This document shows positions 45,390-57,476 of a DNA stretch of 64,000 bases, in pieces. Numbering within the stretch: position 1 is the stretch's first letter; every line of letters begins with the position of its first letter. Origin of the DNA: Wurfbainia villosa (lineage: Eukaryota > Streptophyta > Magnoliopsida > Zingiberales > Zingiberaceae); assembly GCA_025175895.1 (NCBI GenBank), contig CM045996.1, positions 113,015,179 to 113,079,178 of the forward strand, in the 5' to 3' direction. A model generated the notes under the pieces. The model saw only the letters and a list, made by a program, of their open reading frames with translations. It searched no databases and had not been told where the DNA came from. A program made the position numbers and the translations under genes.

Positions 45390-47716
45390 TTGATACTAGA
45401 TAGAAGTGCAAGTTGGCATATAACTGGTAATAAAATCTTATTTACAACTCTAGAAGAAGCTAACCATGGGCAAGTAAATATTGAAGATGCTAAGTTGTAC
45501 AAAATTGATGGAGTCGGAGAAATCTTTTTCAAAACAAAGTCTAGAAAGATTGAAAAAATATCTAATGTATTCTATGTTTCTGGTTTACATAGAAATCTAC
45601 TCAGTGTTGGTCATTTATTGAGAAAAGGTCTTGATATTCATTTTGCTGATAAGTATTGTATCATGAAGAAGAAAAATCAGCATGTGGCAAAGATTAGTTT
45701 GGACTCAAATAATTAGTTTCCCGTCAAACTTAATATTATAAATATTGCTTGTTATCTTAATGCTAATGAAGAAATTTTCAAGTTGTGGCATGATAGATTT
45801 GGACACCTAAATTTTCAAAACTTGAAGGATTTATCAAGCAAAAATATTGTTCAAGGACTTCCCAAATTTGATAGGATAAGTGAAGTCTATGAAGAATGTC
45901 AGCTTGGAAACCAACATCAAGAGACTTTCCCATCTAAATCTAAGTGGATCGCATTCACCATTAGAACTTGTCTACACAGATCTCTGTGGACCCATGCGTG
46001 TACATTCTCTCAGAGATAATGTACACTTCTTATTATCTGTTGATGATTATACCGAAAACACTTGGATATATTTTGTTAAAGAAAAAAAACTCTCTCTTGC
46101 TTTAAAGTCTTCAAAAGCCAAGTGGAAAAATTTTCTAGCTATCAAATAAAAAATTTGAGAAGTGACCAAGGAGATGAATTTTTATCTTCGTTATTTGAAA
46201 AATTTTGTCAAAACCATGGTATCAAACATGAATTGACGACTCGATATATGCCACAACAAAATGGTGTCGTGGAAAGGAAAAATAGGACAATTATGGACAT
46301 GATCAGATGCTTGTTAAAGAAGAAAATTTTACCAGCTGAATTTTGGGTTGAAGTAGCATCTTATGTCATCTATCTAATCAATAAATCACTGACAAAAATG
46401 CTACAAAATTCTACACCAAATGAGGCATGACATGGAAAGAAACCAAATGTTATGCATTTAAAAACTTTTAGTTGTCTTGCATATTCACACATTCTTGTTG
46501 CTTTAAGAACTAAACTTGATAACAAGTCTGAAAAGTGCATATTTATTGGATACATACAGAAGTAAAGCTTACAATCTTTGCAATCCAAAAACAAAAAAGA
46601 CTATAATTAGGAGGGGCGCCTGCTTTGATAAAAAATTTCTTATATTTTTCTCAGATTTAGCAGGTTCATCAAGTTGGGAAATTCTTGAATTTGAAGATGA
46701 TTCTTCATCACTGCAACCTGATAGCATGCCTCCACATAATTCGTCATCACCATCGCAAAGAAGAACAAGGAGTTTGAGAGATAGTTATAATGAGACTAAA
46801 GAGGTAAATGTGTCAAATCAAGTTTTTTTTTTTTTTGCATTCTTTGCGAGAGAATATCTGATCACATATGATGAAGTATAAAATGAAATGGAATGGGTTC
46901 ATGCTATGAATGAAGAACTAAGCTCCATCAAGAAAAATAGTACATGGGAGCTCACTACTTTACCACCATACAAATCTTCGATTGGTGTGAAATGGATCTT
47001 CAAGATAAAAACCAATCCAAATGGATCTATCAATAAATACAAAGCAAGATTGATTGCAAAGGGATACAAATAGAAAGGTGAAGATTTCAATGAGGTCGTT
47101 GCTTCTATTTCTAGACTTGATACAGTTCGATTAATTATTGTGCTTGCTAAAAATAGTTGGAAATTATTACAAAGAGATGTTAAATCGACTTTTTTAAATG
47201 GTTTTCTTCAAGAATAAATTTAACTTGAACAACCACAAGGTTTTGTGAAAAAGGGTGAAGAAGACAAAGTATATAGGTCAAAAAGGCATTATATGGGTTG
47301 AAGCAATTGCCTCATACATGGTATAGTTGAATCAATGATTATTTTATCAAATATGATTTTGAAAGATGTCCTTTTGAGTATACTCTTTATATTAATAAAA
47401 ATTCTGAAGGTGATATTATGCTTAAAGTCTCTATGTTGATGACCTTATCTTCACCGAAAATAACTTAAAAATATTGACATATTTTAAGAACTCTATGATG
47501 AGCGAGTTTAAAATCATAGATTTGGGCGAGCTGCATCATTTTTTGGGCATTAATGTCCAACAATCAAGAGAAGGAATGTTTATCTTACAAGAGCACTATG
47601 CAGTTCAAATTCTTAAATGGTTAAAGATGGAAAATGCAAAGTTATTGTCAACTCCGTTCATCATGGGGTTGAAACTAAGTACGGCAATTTACCAAACACA
47701 GCTGTTAAAGTTTTGA
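45390..47716 (+). pseudogene. Copia E pol, degenerate and 3'-truncated
   Basis: Protease block at 45390, where the active DSG reads DRS. The FYVSGLHRNLLSVG block follows. GAG-pre-integrase is near 45783 (LWHDRFGHLNFQNL). Integrase parts are near 45960-46420 (RSDQGDEF and NGVVERKNRT), and RT parts near 46888-47720. The RT YVDD is readable near 47433 in a shifted frame, and an FLGINVQQSREG block is near 47536. Many stops and frameshifts occur (for example 45714, 46019, 46147, 47073). Coding similarity ends at about 47716, before RNase H, and no 3' LTR follows. Confidence 0.9.
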
Positions 47717-48280
47717 AATGCCCAAAATGCGAACTATACTTTCAGAATTACCAAATCGCATGCTTAATTCCCAGAATACCCCTCCCGCCAAACAGATTGC
47801 AATTTAATGCAGAGAGAGATTTGCATCCATCCGAGCCACAACTGGAAATCCCGAGCCATCCAAACGTCACTTCCAGCCGCGTGGGAGTGGCAGGCCTATG
47901 CTGTTGATGAGCACCACACGCAGGTTTCCTCCGTAAACCAACTGAGCAACACCATTTTTTATGAAACCCTAATAGTTATCAACGACATCACTGCTCCCAT
48001 GAATATATCAGCACTTAATCCAGAAGTTGGCGCAGCTCACTCACCAGCCGCTTCACATAGTATTATCATGTATGTATATGTTTTTATTCTTGAGACTGCT
48101 ATGAGGTTAATAAATGCATTGTAGATGGTTGTATAGCCAAGTTTGCCACACACCCATAAATACGATGTAGACATATCATACCAAAGTAAACCAATGCACC
48201 TATAATTGCGATGCAGGAGATTCATAACCGAGTTTTGTCGCCACCTAAACAAATTCCACCTAACTTAAAAGGTGATGCTT
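47717..48280. other. Unassigned sequence between copia E and the palindrome array
   Basis: No recognised gene or repeat. The true left end of the MULE may lie here, but no 9-bp target duplication was identified. Confidence 0.35.
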
Positions 48281-49610
48281 CCAATTAAATCCCACGATTA
48301 CTGAAGTTCCCTGATTGATATTCCCAGTACTAGGAGATACAATCTGTCTGAGAGAGTAGGTGGTGCTGGCAATGAAATTCCCAGCACCATCGTATTCCTA
48401 AAATTTAAAATCCCAGCACCATAGGAGAGTAGGTGGTGTTGGCAATGAAATTCCCAGCTCGCTGGTCTGGATAAAAAGTGATGCTGGGAATTTAAATCCC
48501 AGTAACATCGTGGTGCTGGTCTTCAAATTCTCAGCACCATTAAGGTTCAACAAATTCGGGATAAAATCTGGTGCTGGGAATTTAAATCTCATCACCACCG
48601 TGGTGCTGAGTTTAATACTCCCAGCACCATGGGGAATGAACTTGTCGAGATAAATGGTGGTGCTGGTAATTTATATTCCAGCACCACCATGGTAATGAGA
48701 TTCAAACTCCCAGCAACACCTTGGTGCTGGGAATCTAATTCACTAGACCAGGGAGATATAAGTGATCGACATTAAGGGTGGTGCTGGGATTTGAAACCTC
48801 AGCAACACTATGGTCCTGCGAATAAGACTCCCAGCACCATTGGCATTGGATTGGTCGAGATAAATGGTGGTACTGAGAATTTATATCCCAGCACCACCGT
48901 GGTAATGGGATTAAAACCCCCAGCAACACCATGGTGCTGGGAATGTAATTTCCAGCACCATGTACATATAAGTTGCCGGAATTGTTGGTGGTGCTGGGAA
49001 CTAAAACCCCAGCAACACAGTGGTTCTGCGTTTAAAAATCCCAGCACTAGGGAGATGGAACTAGTCCAGAAAAATGGTGGTGCTGGGATTTTATATCCCA
49101 GCACCACCGTGGTAATGGGATTAAAACCCCCAACAACACCATGGTGCTGGGAATGTAATTTCCAGCACCATGTACATATAAGTTGCCGGAATTGTTGGTG
49201 GTGCTGGGAACTAAAACCCCAGCAACACAGTGGTTCTGCGTTTAAAAATCCCAGCACCAGGGAGATGGAACTAGTCCAGAAAAATTGTGGTGCTGAGAAT
49301 TTATATCCCAGCACCTCCGTGGTAATGGGATTAAAACTCCTAGCAATATTATGGTGCTGGGAATGAAATTTCCATCACCATGTACATAAAAATTGCCGGA
49401 ATTGTTGGTGGTGCTGGGAACTAAAACCCCAGCAACACAGTGGTTCTGCGTTTAAAAATACCAGCACCAGGGAGATGGAACTGGTCGAGATAAATGGTGG
49501 TGCTGGAAATTTATATCCCAGCACCACCGTGGGCCTGGGATATAAATTTCCAGCACCATGGAGAGGGAACCTGGCCGAGAAAAAGAGTGGTGCTGTCAAT
49601 TTATATTGGA
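48281..49610. repeat. Array of short palindromes with about 210-bp higher-order period (left side of MULE)
   Basis: Dozens of copies of GGTGCTGGGAAT and its complement ATTCCCAGCACC, arranged as short inverted repeats around AT-rich centres. From about 48775 a larger unit repeats every 210 bp: the marker AATTGTTGGTGGTGCTGGGA starts at about 48980, 49190 and 49400. The same palindromes occur at the other side of the MULE (55965-56185 and 60510-60738), so they probably form its terminal or subterminal repeats. Long ORFs across it on both strands are artefacts of the repetition. Confidence 0.88.
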
Positions 49611-50081
49611 GATAAATAAAGTCCTCTAGGCGGGTTGAGTCCAAGCGTGACCTATACTATCATTCTCCACCTTTCCTTATGCTCCCAAACAGTAGTTATG
49701 AAAATTAATGCTCTGTGTCAACATTCAGACGAGTGTGCCAATTGGCATCTTTGCGTGCAGTGTACGCACGCACCCATGCTTACTGTAGGAGTGTGGGATC
49801 TAAGTATCCTCTGCGCATAAACCACCGTAAATATCTTCCTCTTCCATTCCATATAAAGTTCATAATTTCAACATTGAAAGGTCCATCATAGGTTTGGAAA
49901 AACCCATTGATGGCCCTATCAACATCAAATGTTCTAATTAGTTAAGTGCATAATTGGGAAACCTAACCATAAACTCTTATCCTCCACTTGTCTTCAGACT
50001 TCTAAAGCCTAGTTTAAAAAATTCAATCTACTTGCATAGCACACTACATATAACAGTGTTGATTTTAAAAATATTTGCAGG
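49611..50081 (+). other. Leader region of the MULE transposase gene
   Basis: No ORF of note. A possible splice acceptor (ATTTGCAG near 50073-50080) precedes the first readable transposase-like exon. The promoter is not identifiable. Confidence 0.35.
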
Positions 50082-52199
50082 GACGACCCCCTTCCTGATG
50101 AAGTGTTAACATTTTTGGAAATAATTGAATCAAATTTGAAGGATAGAGAGTTAGATGATCAAGATTCCATAAATCTGTGCCCAAGTAATATTCCATCTTC
50201 ATCTCGGTTCTTGATGTGGGCAATAGAATTACCAGTGATCAACACCTTGATATAAATAGAGACGCTTCTTCCATACTCGAAGAAGAGTTTGTCACTGCTA
50301 CCACAGTAGATCATGAATATTTTGAACAAACTTGGAGTGAAGAGGAGGTAAGTGATATACATGGGATAGAAGAGTTAGAATATACAAATTATTCGGAAGA
50401 ATTCTTTGTTGATGATATCCAACATGAAGAAGGTGAGTTAAACCCAGATCAGTACAGTGACTTAGATGAAGTGTTCCCAATTGTTGATGATCCCTATGTT
50501 TTAAATCCACAAATAAGACTATTGGCAGATGTCGGTTCATCAGATCCAAATGAATTTTTCACTAGACAAGTTTTTTCCTCTCGACAAGAGTTTAAAGATG
50601 CACTAGTAAGGCATGCGATGCTAAAAAACTTCAGATACAAGCCAGTTGACACCAGACTTGATAGAATTAAAGTTATTTGCTTTAGTCAGCCTTGTTCATG
50701 GAGTCTAGTTGCAAGTGGAGACGTGGAGTTCACTGTCACAAAATATATAAAGCAGCATGAATGTGACAGTGTTAGGGAAATAGCAGATCACCATGCTTGC
50801 ACATCCACATTTGTAGCAAACTAGATTGTAGGACGGTTAGCTACCTCTGATGATTACAAACCAAGTTCAATTCGAAGAGAAATGCAAGCTAGGTTTGGTG
50901 TTCACATTTCATATAAGAAAGCATACACAGCCAGACAGAAAGCATTAAAAAGAGTGGTAGGTGATTTTGATCAGGCCTATATTGATCTTACAATGTACTT
51001 GTGTGAGTTAAGAGTTATAGATCCTGATACATATGTTACAGTACTAAGAAATGGTGAAAATCAATTCCAGCGATGTTTTTGGGCATTTGGTGCTTGTCGA
51101 AGAGTATTGAAGTCGTATTTGCGAAAACTAATTGGAATTGATGCTACACATATGACTGGCAAGTATCCTGGTGTTTTGCTAATGGCTACTGTCGTTGGCG
51201 GTAATGCAAAAATTATGCCAGTTGCATTTGGAATTGCCGAAGTTGAATGTGGATCTGCTTGGGAGTGGTTTTTGGATCATGTAAAGACATTCCTTGATGT
51301 CCTGCCAGAGTCATTGAGCATTGTATCGGATAGACATCGGGGGATTATATCAGCAGTTAACAAAGTGTATCCATATGCCCATCATGCTTTTTGTTGCTAT
51401 CACTTGTCTTGTAACATGGTATGAATACCGGGATAGATCCTCATTAGGTTTATTTTGGGCAGCAACAAGAGCCAATACAAGAGTTGACTTTGATCGATTA
51501 ATGCAGAACATGCATGACAAACACAAGGAAGCATATGCGTGGCTACAAAAGATCGATCCAAAAAGATGGGCCAATGTACACTTTCCTGGCAGGAGGTACA
51601 CAATGTTAACCACTAATTGTTCTGAGAGTTTAAATGCATTATTCAAGGAAACACGTGAACTACCCATCACCAGTTTAATTGACAACACTAGAAGAAAGGT
51701 TGCTCAATGGTTCTATAACAGTAGGGAAGAATCTTCAAAACGGTCAGGTTTTCTAACACCTTATGCCATTAAAGAGATTGATGAAAGGAGAGAAAGAACT
51801 CGATTATATTCAGTATTCCCATATTCACAAATGGAAATGGAAGTACAGACAATAGCTTCTTCGTATATTGTTGATTTGGATAAGCGAAGTTGCATCTGCG
51901 GTGAGTTTCAAATTTCAGGAATTCCTTGCTCGCATGTTATTGCAGTCATCATATATCGGAATATGGATCCATACCGTTACTGCGAGCATTATTTTCTAAG
52001 GGAAACTTGGGAGGCCACTTACATGGATCGTATTTACCCATGTCGAAGTAAGAAATTTTGGCCTAATAGTGACAAAATTTTCGGAGTTCTACCTCCTCGT
52101 AACCTTGTGCAGCCCGGGCGAAGAAAAAAGGCACGCATAGAGTCCAAACATACTGGGAGGGTGAAAAATAAATGCACGGATGCAACGACTTGGGCATAA
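50082..52199 (+). pseudogene. mudrA-like: mudrA-like MULE transposase
   Basis: Cut-and-paste transposase of a Mutator-like element, acting on the element ends in the nucleus. An acidic N-terminal part is in two frames joined near 50210. The MuDR DNA-binding region is near 50560-50720 (FSSRQEFKDALVRHAMLKNFRYKP). The DDE core has GIDATHMTGKYPGVLL near 51137, IVSDRHRG near 51321, a C..H pair in FCCYHL near 51390 and the Glu in CSESLN near 51620. A SWIM zinc finger (CICGEF, then CSHVIAV) lies near 51895-51950. Breaks are a TAG at 50822, a one-base loss near 51420 and a shift near 52174 that destroys the C-terminal CCHC knuckle. The knuckle is intact in unit 3 (61220-61280), so the last break may be a sequence error. 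Probably inactive as read. Confidence 0.9.
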
Positions 52200-52279
52200 T
52201 AGGAGGTCTTGTATAATGCCACCGGCTACTAATTCCTAAGTATGTTTATTGTGGTTGTGTAAATATTTTTAAAGGAAAC

Positions 52280-52388
52280 AATGTTAATGTTAATGTTAAT
52301 GTTAATGTTAATGTTAATGTTAATGTTAATGTTAATGTTAATGTTAATGTTAATGTCAATGTCAATGTCAATGTTAATGTTAATGTTA
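52280..52388 (+). repeat. TTAATG hexamer microsatellite, unit 1
   Basis: About 18 hexamers, mostly TTAATG with a run of TCAATG variants near the distal end. Lies between the transposase stop and the Ulp1-like gene promoter. Confidence 0.95.
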
Positions 52389-52476
52389 AGCTATTTTACA
52401 GAATTGTAATGAAAAATTTATTCGCTATTTTGCAAAATTGTAATCTAAATCCGTCAAGCCTTTTAGGCAGATTAAT

Positions 52477-52483
52477 ATAAAAC
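52477..52483 (+). promoter_or_regulatory. Putative TATA box of the Ulp1-like gene, unit 1
   Basis: TATAAAA within AATATAAAAC, kept in units 2 and 3. It precedes a C-rich leader and a 5'UTR intron. Transcript start is inferred. Confidence 0.5.
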
Positions 52484-52582
52484 TCCCCGGTGGAAGTTCA
52501 AACATCTCAACACCACATTTCATTTCTCTCTCGCTCCTTGCGTTCTGTCTCTGTGGAATTCCGCTTCCATTCCCCGGCGCCC

Positions 52583-52670
52583 GTTCAAACTCTCCGGTTC
52601 CAGTTCAAACTCCCCGGTGCCAGTCAAAACCCCCCGGTGCCAGTTCAACCTCCCCGGTGCGAGTTAAAAC
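52583..52670 (+). repeat. Leader repeats of about 20 bp (CTCCCCGGTGCCAGTTCAA), unit 1
   Basis: Four to five imperfect copies in the presumed 5' untranslated exon. The same block occurs in units 2 and 3 (about 57087-57172 and 61636-61722). Confidence 0.8.
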
Positions 52671-52716
52671 ATCTCAACACCAGCTCAACACCATCTCAAC
52701 GCGATTTTCGACCTAA

Positions 52717-52966
52717 GTAAGTTTTGTAGATTTCTTAAATTCTGTGTCGCTATCGTTTCTTCCGATCTATCTAGGGTTTTTGCCTTTTTTCGTGCACGAT
52801 CTCGTTTAAACTCGGGCCTGATAGGGTTTAGGGTTTTAGGGTTTACCATTTAAGCAGAGGTAACGTTTGTTTGTATCATCACACATGTTTCAATCCATTT
52901 CATCTATTAGTTTAAAATCGTTGTATTACAATGCATTTGGTTGTTAACCTAAGGAATTTTTTTCAG
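52717..52966 (+). other. Probable 5'UTR intron with telo-box cluster, unit 1
   Basis: The donor is GTAAGT at 52717; the acceptor TTTTTTTCAG ends at 52966, six bases before the ATG at 52973. Inside lie consecutive telomere-like words (TAGGGTTTAGGGTTTTAGGG, 52822-52845). Units 2 and 3 have the same arrangement with donor GTAAAT. Confidence 0.6.
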
Positions 52967-52972
52967 TTAACG

Positions 52973-55790
52973 ATGGCTTCAACTGGTGAATCATCAAGCG
53001 ATACTTCTGCAAGAACCCGTGCGTTGATGCGAGGAAGAACCAAGAGAATGAACTGGAAAAGCAACGTTTCACAGTTTAAAAAATTTATTGCAAGTGTGCC
53101 GCCGAGTGTGGAAGAAGAAACGCTTATTTGAAGCTCCCCCTTTGCGTGGGTTTTGGACATTCCAGATATTACCCATGTCGACCCTCGTTGAGAATATGTT
53201 TGATAATTGGAGATTTTTGAGAAATGTTTTATATTCAAGACAAGAAATTGCATTTCACAAAGGCGGATGTCTCCCTCATCCTTAGTCTACGGATGATGGA
53301 CTCAAATTCCTATGAATAATGAAGCTCCCTCTAAATGACTATATTTGCAATATTTAGTGGAAGCTGATTACTCTAACAAGCATCTGGAGGATTTATTGAA
53401 GACTTCCAGATCTCCAAATAATTTAGGATCTACAAAACTTTATTGTCAGTTGTTTATTTTATATTTTTTCTCTTGTGTGTTTTTTACTACCACCAGCAGT
53501 AAGCCTAGAATAGCTATGTGATCACTTATAGATTGTGTAGAGGATTTTGATAACTTAGGCAGGTACAATTGGTGCGAAGCACTTTATACATGGCTACTCT
53601 AATGGAGTCAATTGGTATGGGAGTCACATTGCGACCAAAAGCAGATGTCGTAGGTGGATCTACGAGACCAATGCTTAAGGGTTTCACACACTTATTGGCT
53701 GTGAGTGAATATATTTTATGTCTTTCACAAATAGTATAGATAAATCTGTCTATTAACAACTAATGTTGTCATTCCAGGTATGGATGTGTGAGCATTTGTG
53801 TATCATACCTCCACACGTCCCTCATGCTTTGCCAAGAATGCTGAGATGGAGGTGGAGTTCCACAAATGTAAGTCGTTAAGAAGATGGTAGATGCTCTCGT
53901 GCACGACAAAATCATTGTCGATCTAATTTTAGCACGGTCAGGTGCATCCGTACACACTGCTTCCCCACCTAGATTTTCTTCATCAACTCCTCAACCCGAA
54001 ACTCAGCTCGACGCAAGAGGAATGGCCTGTCCAGTATGCCAGGAGAATGCAGAAATTGTATCTACTCTAAGCACCAAGCTAGTTGAAGCAAGGTGTGATT
54101 TTGAAAGCACCTTCCTACTTAAGGAAGCGACCATCGAACAACAAGAAAAGACAATACAGGAGCTTCTTCAAGAGTTAGAGGAGGTCAGGAAGAGGAAGGA
54201 CAACGAGATAAGTGAAAGGGATGATATAATTGCTGAAAAAGAAGCATTAATCGCTGAAAAAGACAGTTTAATACTGGAGCTTCAACTCAATTTACAATCC
54301 CGGGATGTAGAGGGGTTACAATCACAGCCTATACAAGCTATACAAACCCAACAACCTTCTTCTGCATACACTAGGCGGAAGGTTTGTGTGAGGAAGAAGG
54401 CTCTTGACGGTCTATCACCCCCTAGCCTTAAAAGCCTCCCTCCTGCATGGTTTTCAAACATCCCTAAAAGAAGGAGAGTTGAAACTCAAATTGTCCCCAG
54501 CAAGGCTATTGAGTATCCCTCAGTAGACCCTAATATCTCTCCTGTAGAGCCAAACATTGAGCAGGAGTCAGGCCAAGATAAAAAAGGGAAATCAATTGCC
54601 AAGGAGGGTGAACCCGAAATATCAGATACCGACACACAAGTCTCCACGGACAAATAACCAACACTCGACGAAGTCAAGCAGAGGATATTGGAGGTGAGCA
54701 TAAGTTATCCTGTCCACTCCTATTTTTCAGACAAAATATTTTTGAAACTGAACAGTTTTATTTTGTATACAGCAAGCTTATAAAGAATTCACCGGTAAGA
54801 TGGATCCAAACGTCGGGGAGTCTTTATTCAAACTAAAAAAAATAGAGTAAGACAGTCTTATATTCTTTGTATATATCTTTCATCTTATGTTTTGAGAGTT
54901 GATAATAACCCTTTCCTTGTGTAGTGTGACAGTATCAGGACCAGTGTGGAAGACCGATGCTATTAACTTATACATGGACTCTTTCCTTACAATATTTGAT
55001 TGGAATGTTTTGACACATGGGGATTGCATAAGCGCATATTTTTCAGTCTTAGCTAATCAGTGCAAGGTGACTAATAAGACGTACTATAACTCAATTTTCT
55101 GTGGGGCTGGATTCCCGATAAGTTTTTGGTCCTTTTGCAAGGAATTGTAAACTTTACGGCTTCGGTGTTTTGACAGATTTTTTTATACACAGGATATGTT
55201 TAATATTATGTACGCCCAAGCATTCGAGCAAACTTTTAAAACCCCAGGCAATCCAATCAGATACATATTTTATCCAATAATCTGTGATGACCACTGCCAC
55301 CTACTAGTGGCAGACTTGGAAAATTCAGAGTTCATCCACTACAACTCCTTGTCCGTCAGGAAGGCTTACACTACTCAATTTGAAGAAACAGTGAGCATTA
55401 GATTAGATTTTAGCTAAATAAACCGTTTGTGTATGGAGGATTCATAGCATTTATTTCGGTCCCAGGTTGAATTCTTTAAAAAGATGCACCCTTCGTATTA
55501 TGATAAGCGGCATCTCGCTGGCTGAAAAATTTTGTAATGCAAACTTTTCCGTGCGTCGAGTCCAGGGTCCCAAACAAAGCTCTTCGTAAGACATCTAATA
55601 ATCTTTGTAAATACCATATTTTATAAGCTAGCAATGGACTAATAATTTTTAATTTTTTACAGCTATGATTGTGCATTTTTTATAATACGATACATTGAGA
55701 GCCTACTATTTGGGTACCCTAAAAGATTGAGTGAGGATATGAGGAGCTTGATTCGTGGTGGGGAATAGAATAATCTGCGACTCATAATTT
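52973..55790 (+). pseudogene. PMD-like / coiled-coil / Ulp1-like protease gene, unit 1
   Basis: Same gene as in unit 2 (57477-60299), read with more breaks. The start MASTGESSSDTS follows a 5'UTR intron. In the N-terminal part the frame is lost at about 53129 (TGA where the other units have CGG) and again at several CAG/CTG positions up to 53340. The TGA at 53519 is shared with the other units. The coiled-coil exon (53777-54700) is open apart from its start and ends in the shared TAA at 54655. The exon carrying the catalytic His (DDHCHLLVAD near 55288) and the Asn-substituted third triad position (HYNSL near 55340) is intact. The final exon has the YDCAFF block near 55666. Many private differences fall at CHG sites, so decay may be overstated. 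Confidence 0.8.
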
Positions 55791-55964
55791 TGTTTGCAAT
55801 TATGGTATGTTGTATAGTGGGATATGTTGTAAGACTATCTGAGTTTTAGATATGTAACTACACCAAGGTGCACCTATAAAGTCATTAGTCAATTTTGCAA
55901 GGTGTTTGCAATCATGTATATATATACTTTGTTAAATATTTCAACCACTTGACTTTATGATTTT

Positions 55965-56185
55965 GTGATGGGATTTATGCGTGGTGCTTTGGTAATTAAA
56001 TTTCGGGACCACCATGTTCTGGATTTAGATTCCCGACTAACTTATTTCTCGGCGATTCGCAAATGGGCGTGGTCACGAGTTTCGGGACCACCGTGTTCTG
56101 GATTTAAATTCCCGGCACCACAATTTTTCTTGGCGATTCGAAGCATGCGTGGGAATTCACTTTCCAGCACCACCGTGTTCCTGTG
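55965..56185. repeat. Terminal palindromes after unit 1
   Basis: Degraded copies of the GGTGCTGGGAAT / ATTCCCAGCACC palindromes, aligned with 60510-60738. Compared with that copy, CCAGG and CCTGG words are shortened to CGG or CTGG. Confidence 0.8.
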
Positions 56186-56753
56186 TTTAATTGACAACAC
56201 TAGAAGAAAGGTTGCTCAATGGTTCTATAACAGTAGGGAAGAATCTTCAAAACGGTCAAGTTTTCTAACACCTTATGCCATTAAAGAGATTGATGAAAGG
56301 AGAGAAAGAACTCGATTATATTCAGTATTCCCATATTCACAAATGAAAATGGAAGTACAAACAATAGCTTCTTCGTATATTGTTGATTTGGATAAGCGAA
56401 GTTGCATCTGCGGTGAGTTTCAAATTTCAGGAATTCCTTGCTCGCATGTTATTGCAGTCATCATATATCGGAATATGGATCCATACCGTTACTGCGAGCA
56501 TTATTTTCTAAGGGAAACTTGGGAGGCCACTTACATGGATCGTATTTACCCATGTCGAAGTAAGAAATTTTGGCCTAATAGTGACAAAATTTTCGGAGTT
56601 CTACCTCCTCGTAACCTTGTGCAGCCCGGGCGAAGAAAAAAGGCACGCATAGAGTCCAAACATCCTGGGAGGGTGAAAAATAACTGCAGAAGATGCAATC
56701 AGCTTGGGCATTATAGGAGGTCTTTTATAATGCCACCGGCTACTAATTCCTAA
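56186..56753 (+). pseudogene. mudrA-like transposase C-terminal fragment, unit 2
   Basis: Starts at the breakpoint codons LIDNTRRKVAQWFYNS and runs to the stop at 56753. It contains the SWIM finger (CICGEF, CSHVIAV) and a C-terminal zinc knuckle in which the last Cys is Phe (CRRCNQLGHYRRSF). The catalytic core is absent, so it cannot transpose anything. It is a passenger of the tandem repeat, and the palindrome DNA upstream is in frame with it. Confidence 0.92.
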
Positions 56754-56793
56754 GTATGTTTATTGTGGTTGTGTAAATATTTTTAAAGGAAAC

Positions 56794-56889
56794 AATGTTA
56801 ATGTTAATGTTAATGTTAATGTTAATGTTAATGTTAATGTTAATGTTAATGTCAATGTCAATGTCAATGTCAATGTTAATGTTAATGTT
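56794..56889 (+). repeat. TTAATG hexamer microsatellite, unit 2
   Basis: About 16 hexamers with four TCAATG variants near the end. Shorter than unit 1. Confidence 0.95.
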
Positions 56890-57476
56890 AAGCTATTTTA
56901 CAGAATTGTAATGAAAAAATTTGTTACGCTATTTTGCAAAATTGTAATCTAAATCCGTCCGACCTTTTAGGCAGTTAATATAAAACTCCCCGGTGGAAGT
57001 TCAAACATCTCAACACCACATTTCATTTCTCTCTCGCTCCTTGCGTTCTGTCTCTGTGGAATTCCGCTTCCATTCCTCGGCGCCCGTTCAAACTCTCCGG
57101 TTCCAGTTCAAACTCCCCGGTGTCAGTCAAAACCCCCCGGTGCCAGTTCAACCTCCCCGGTGCGAGTTAAAACATCTCAACACCAGCTCAACACCATCTC
57201 AACGCGATTTTCGACCTAAGTAAATTTTGTAGATTTCTTAAATTCTGTGTCGCTATCGTTTCTTCCGATCTATCTAGGGTTTTTGCCTTTTTTTCGTGCA
57301 CGATCTCGTTTAAACTCGACCCTGATAGGATTTAGGGTTTTAGGGTTTACCATTTAAGCAGAGGTAACGTTTGTTTGTATCATCACACATGTTTCAATCC
57401 ATTTCATCTATTAGTTTAAAATCGTTGTATTACAATGCATTTGGTTGTTAACCTAAGGAATTTTTTTCAGTTAACG

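Noticed and set aside
48791..49366. Long open frames on both strands in the palindrome array
   Set aside because: They arise because the 210-bp repeat is a multiple of three and free of stops in some frames. The peptides are pure repeat translation without domain similarity.
52822..52845. Interstitial telomere or chromosome end
   Set aside because: Only two to three telomere-like words, repeated at the same intron position in every tandem unit.
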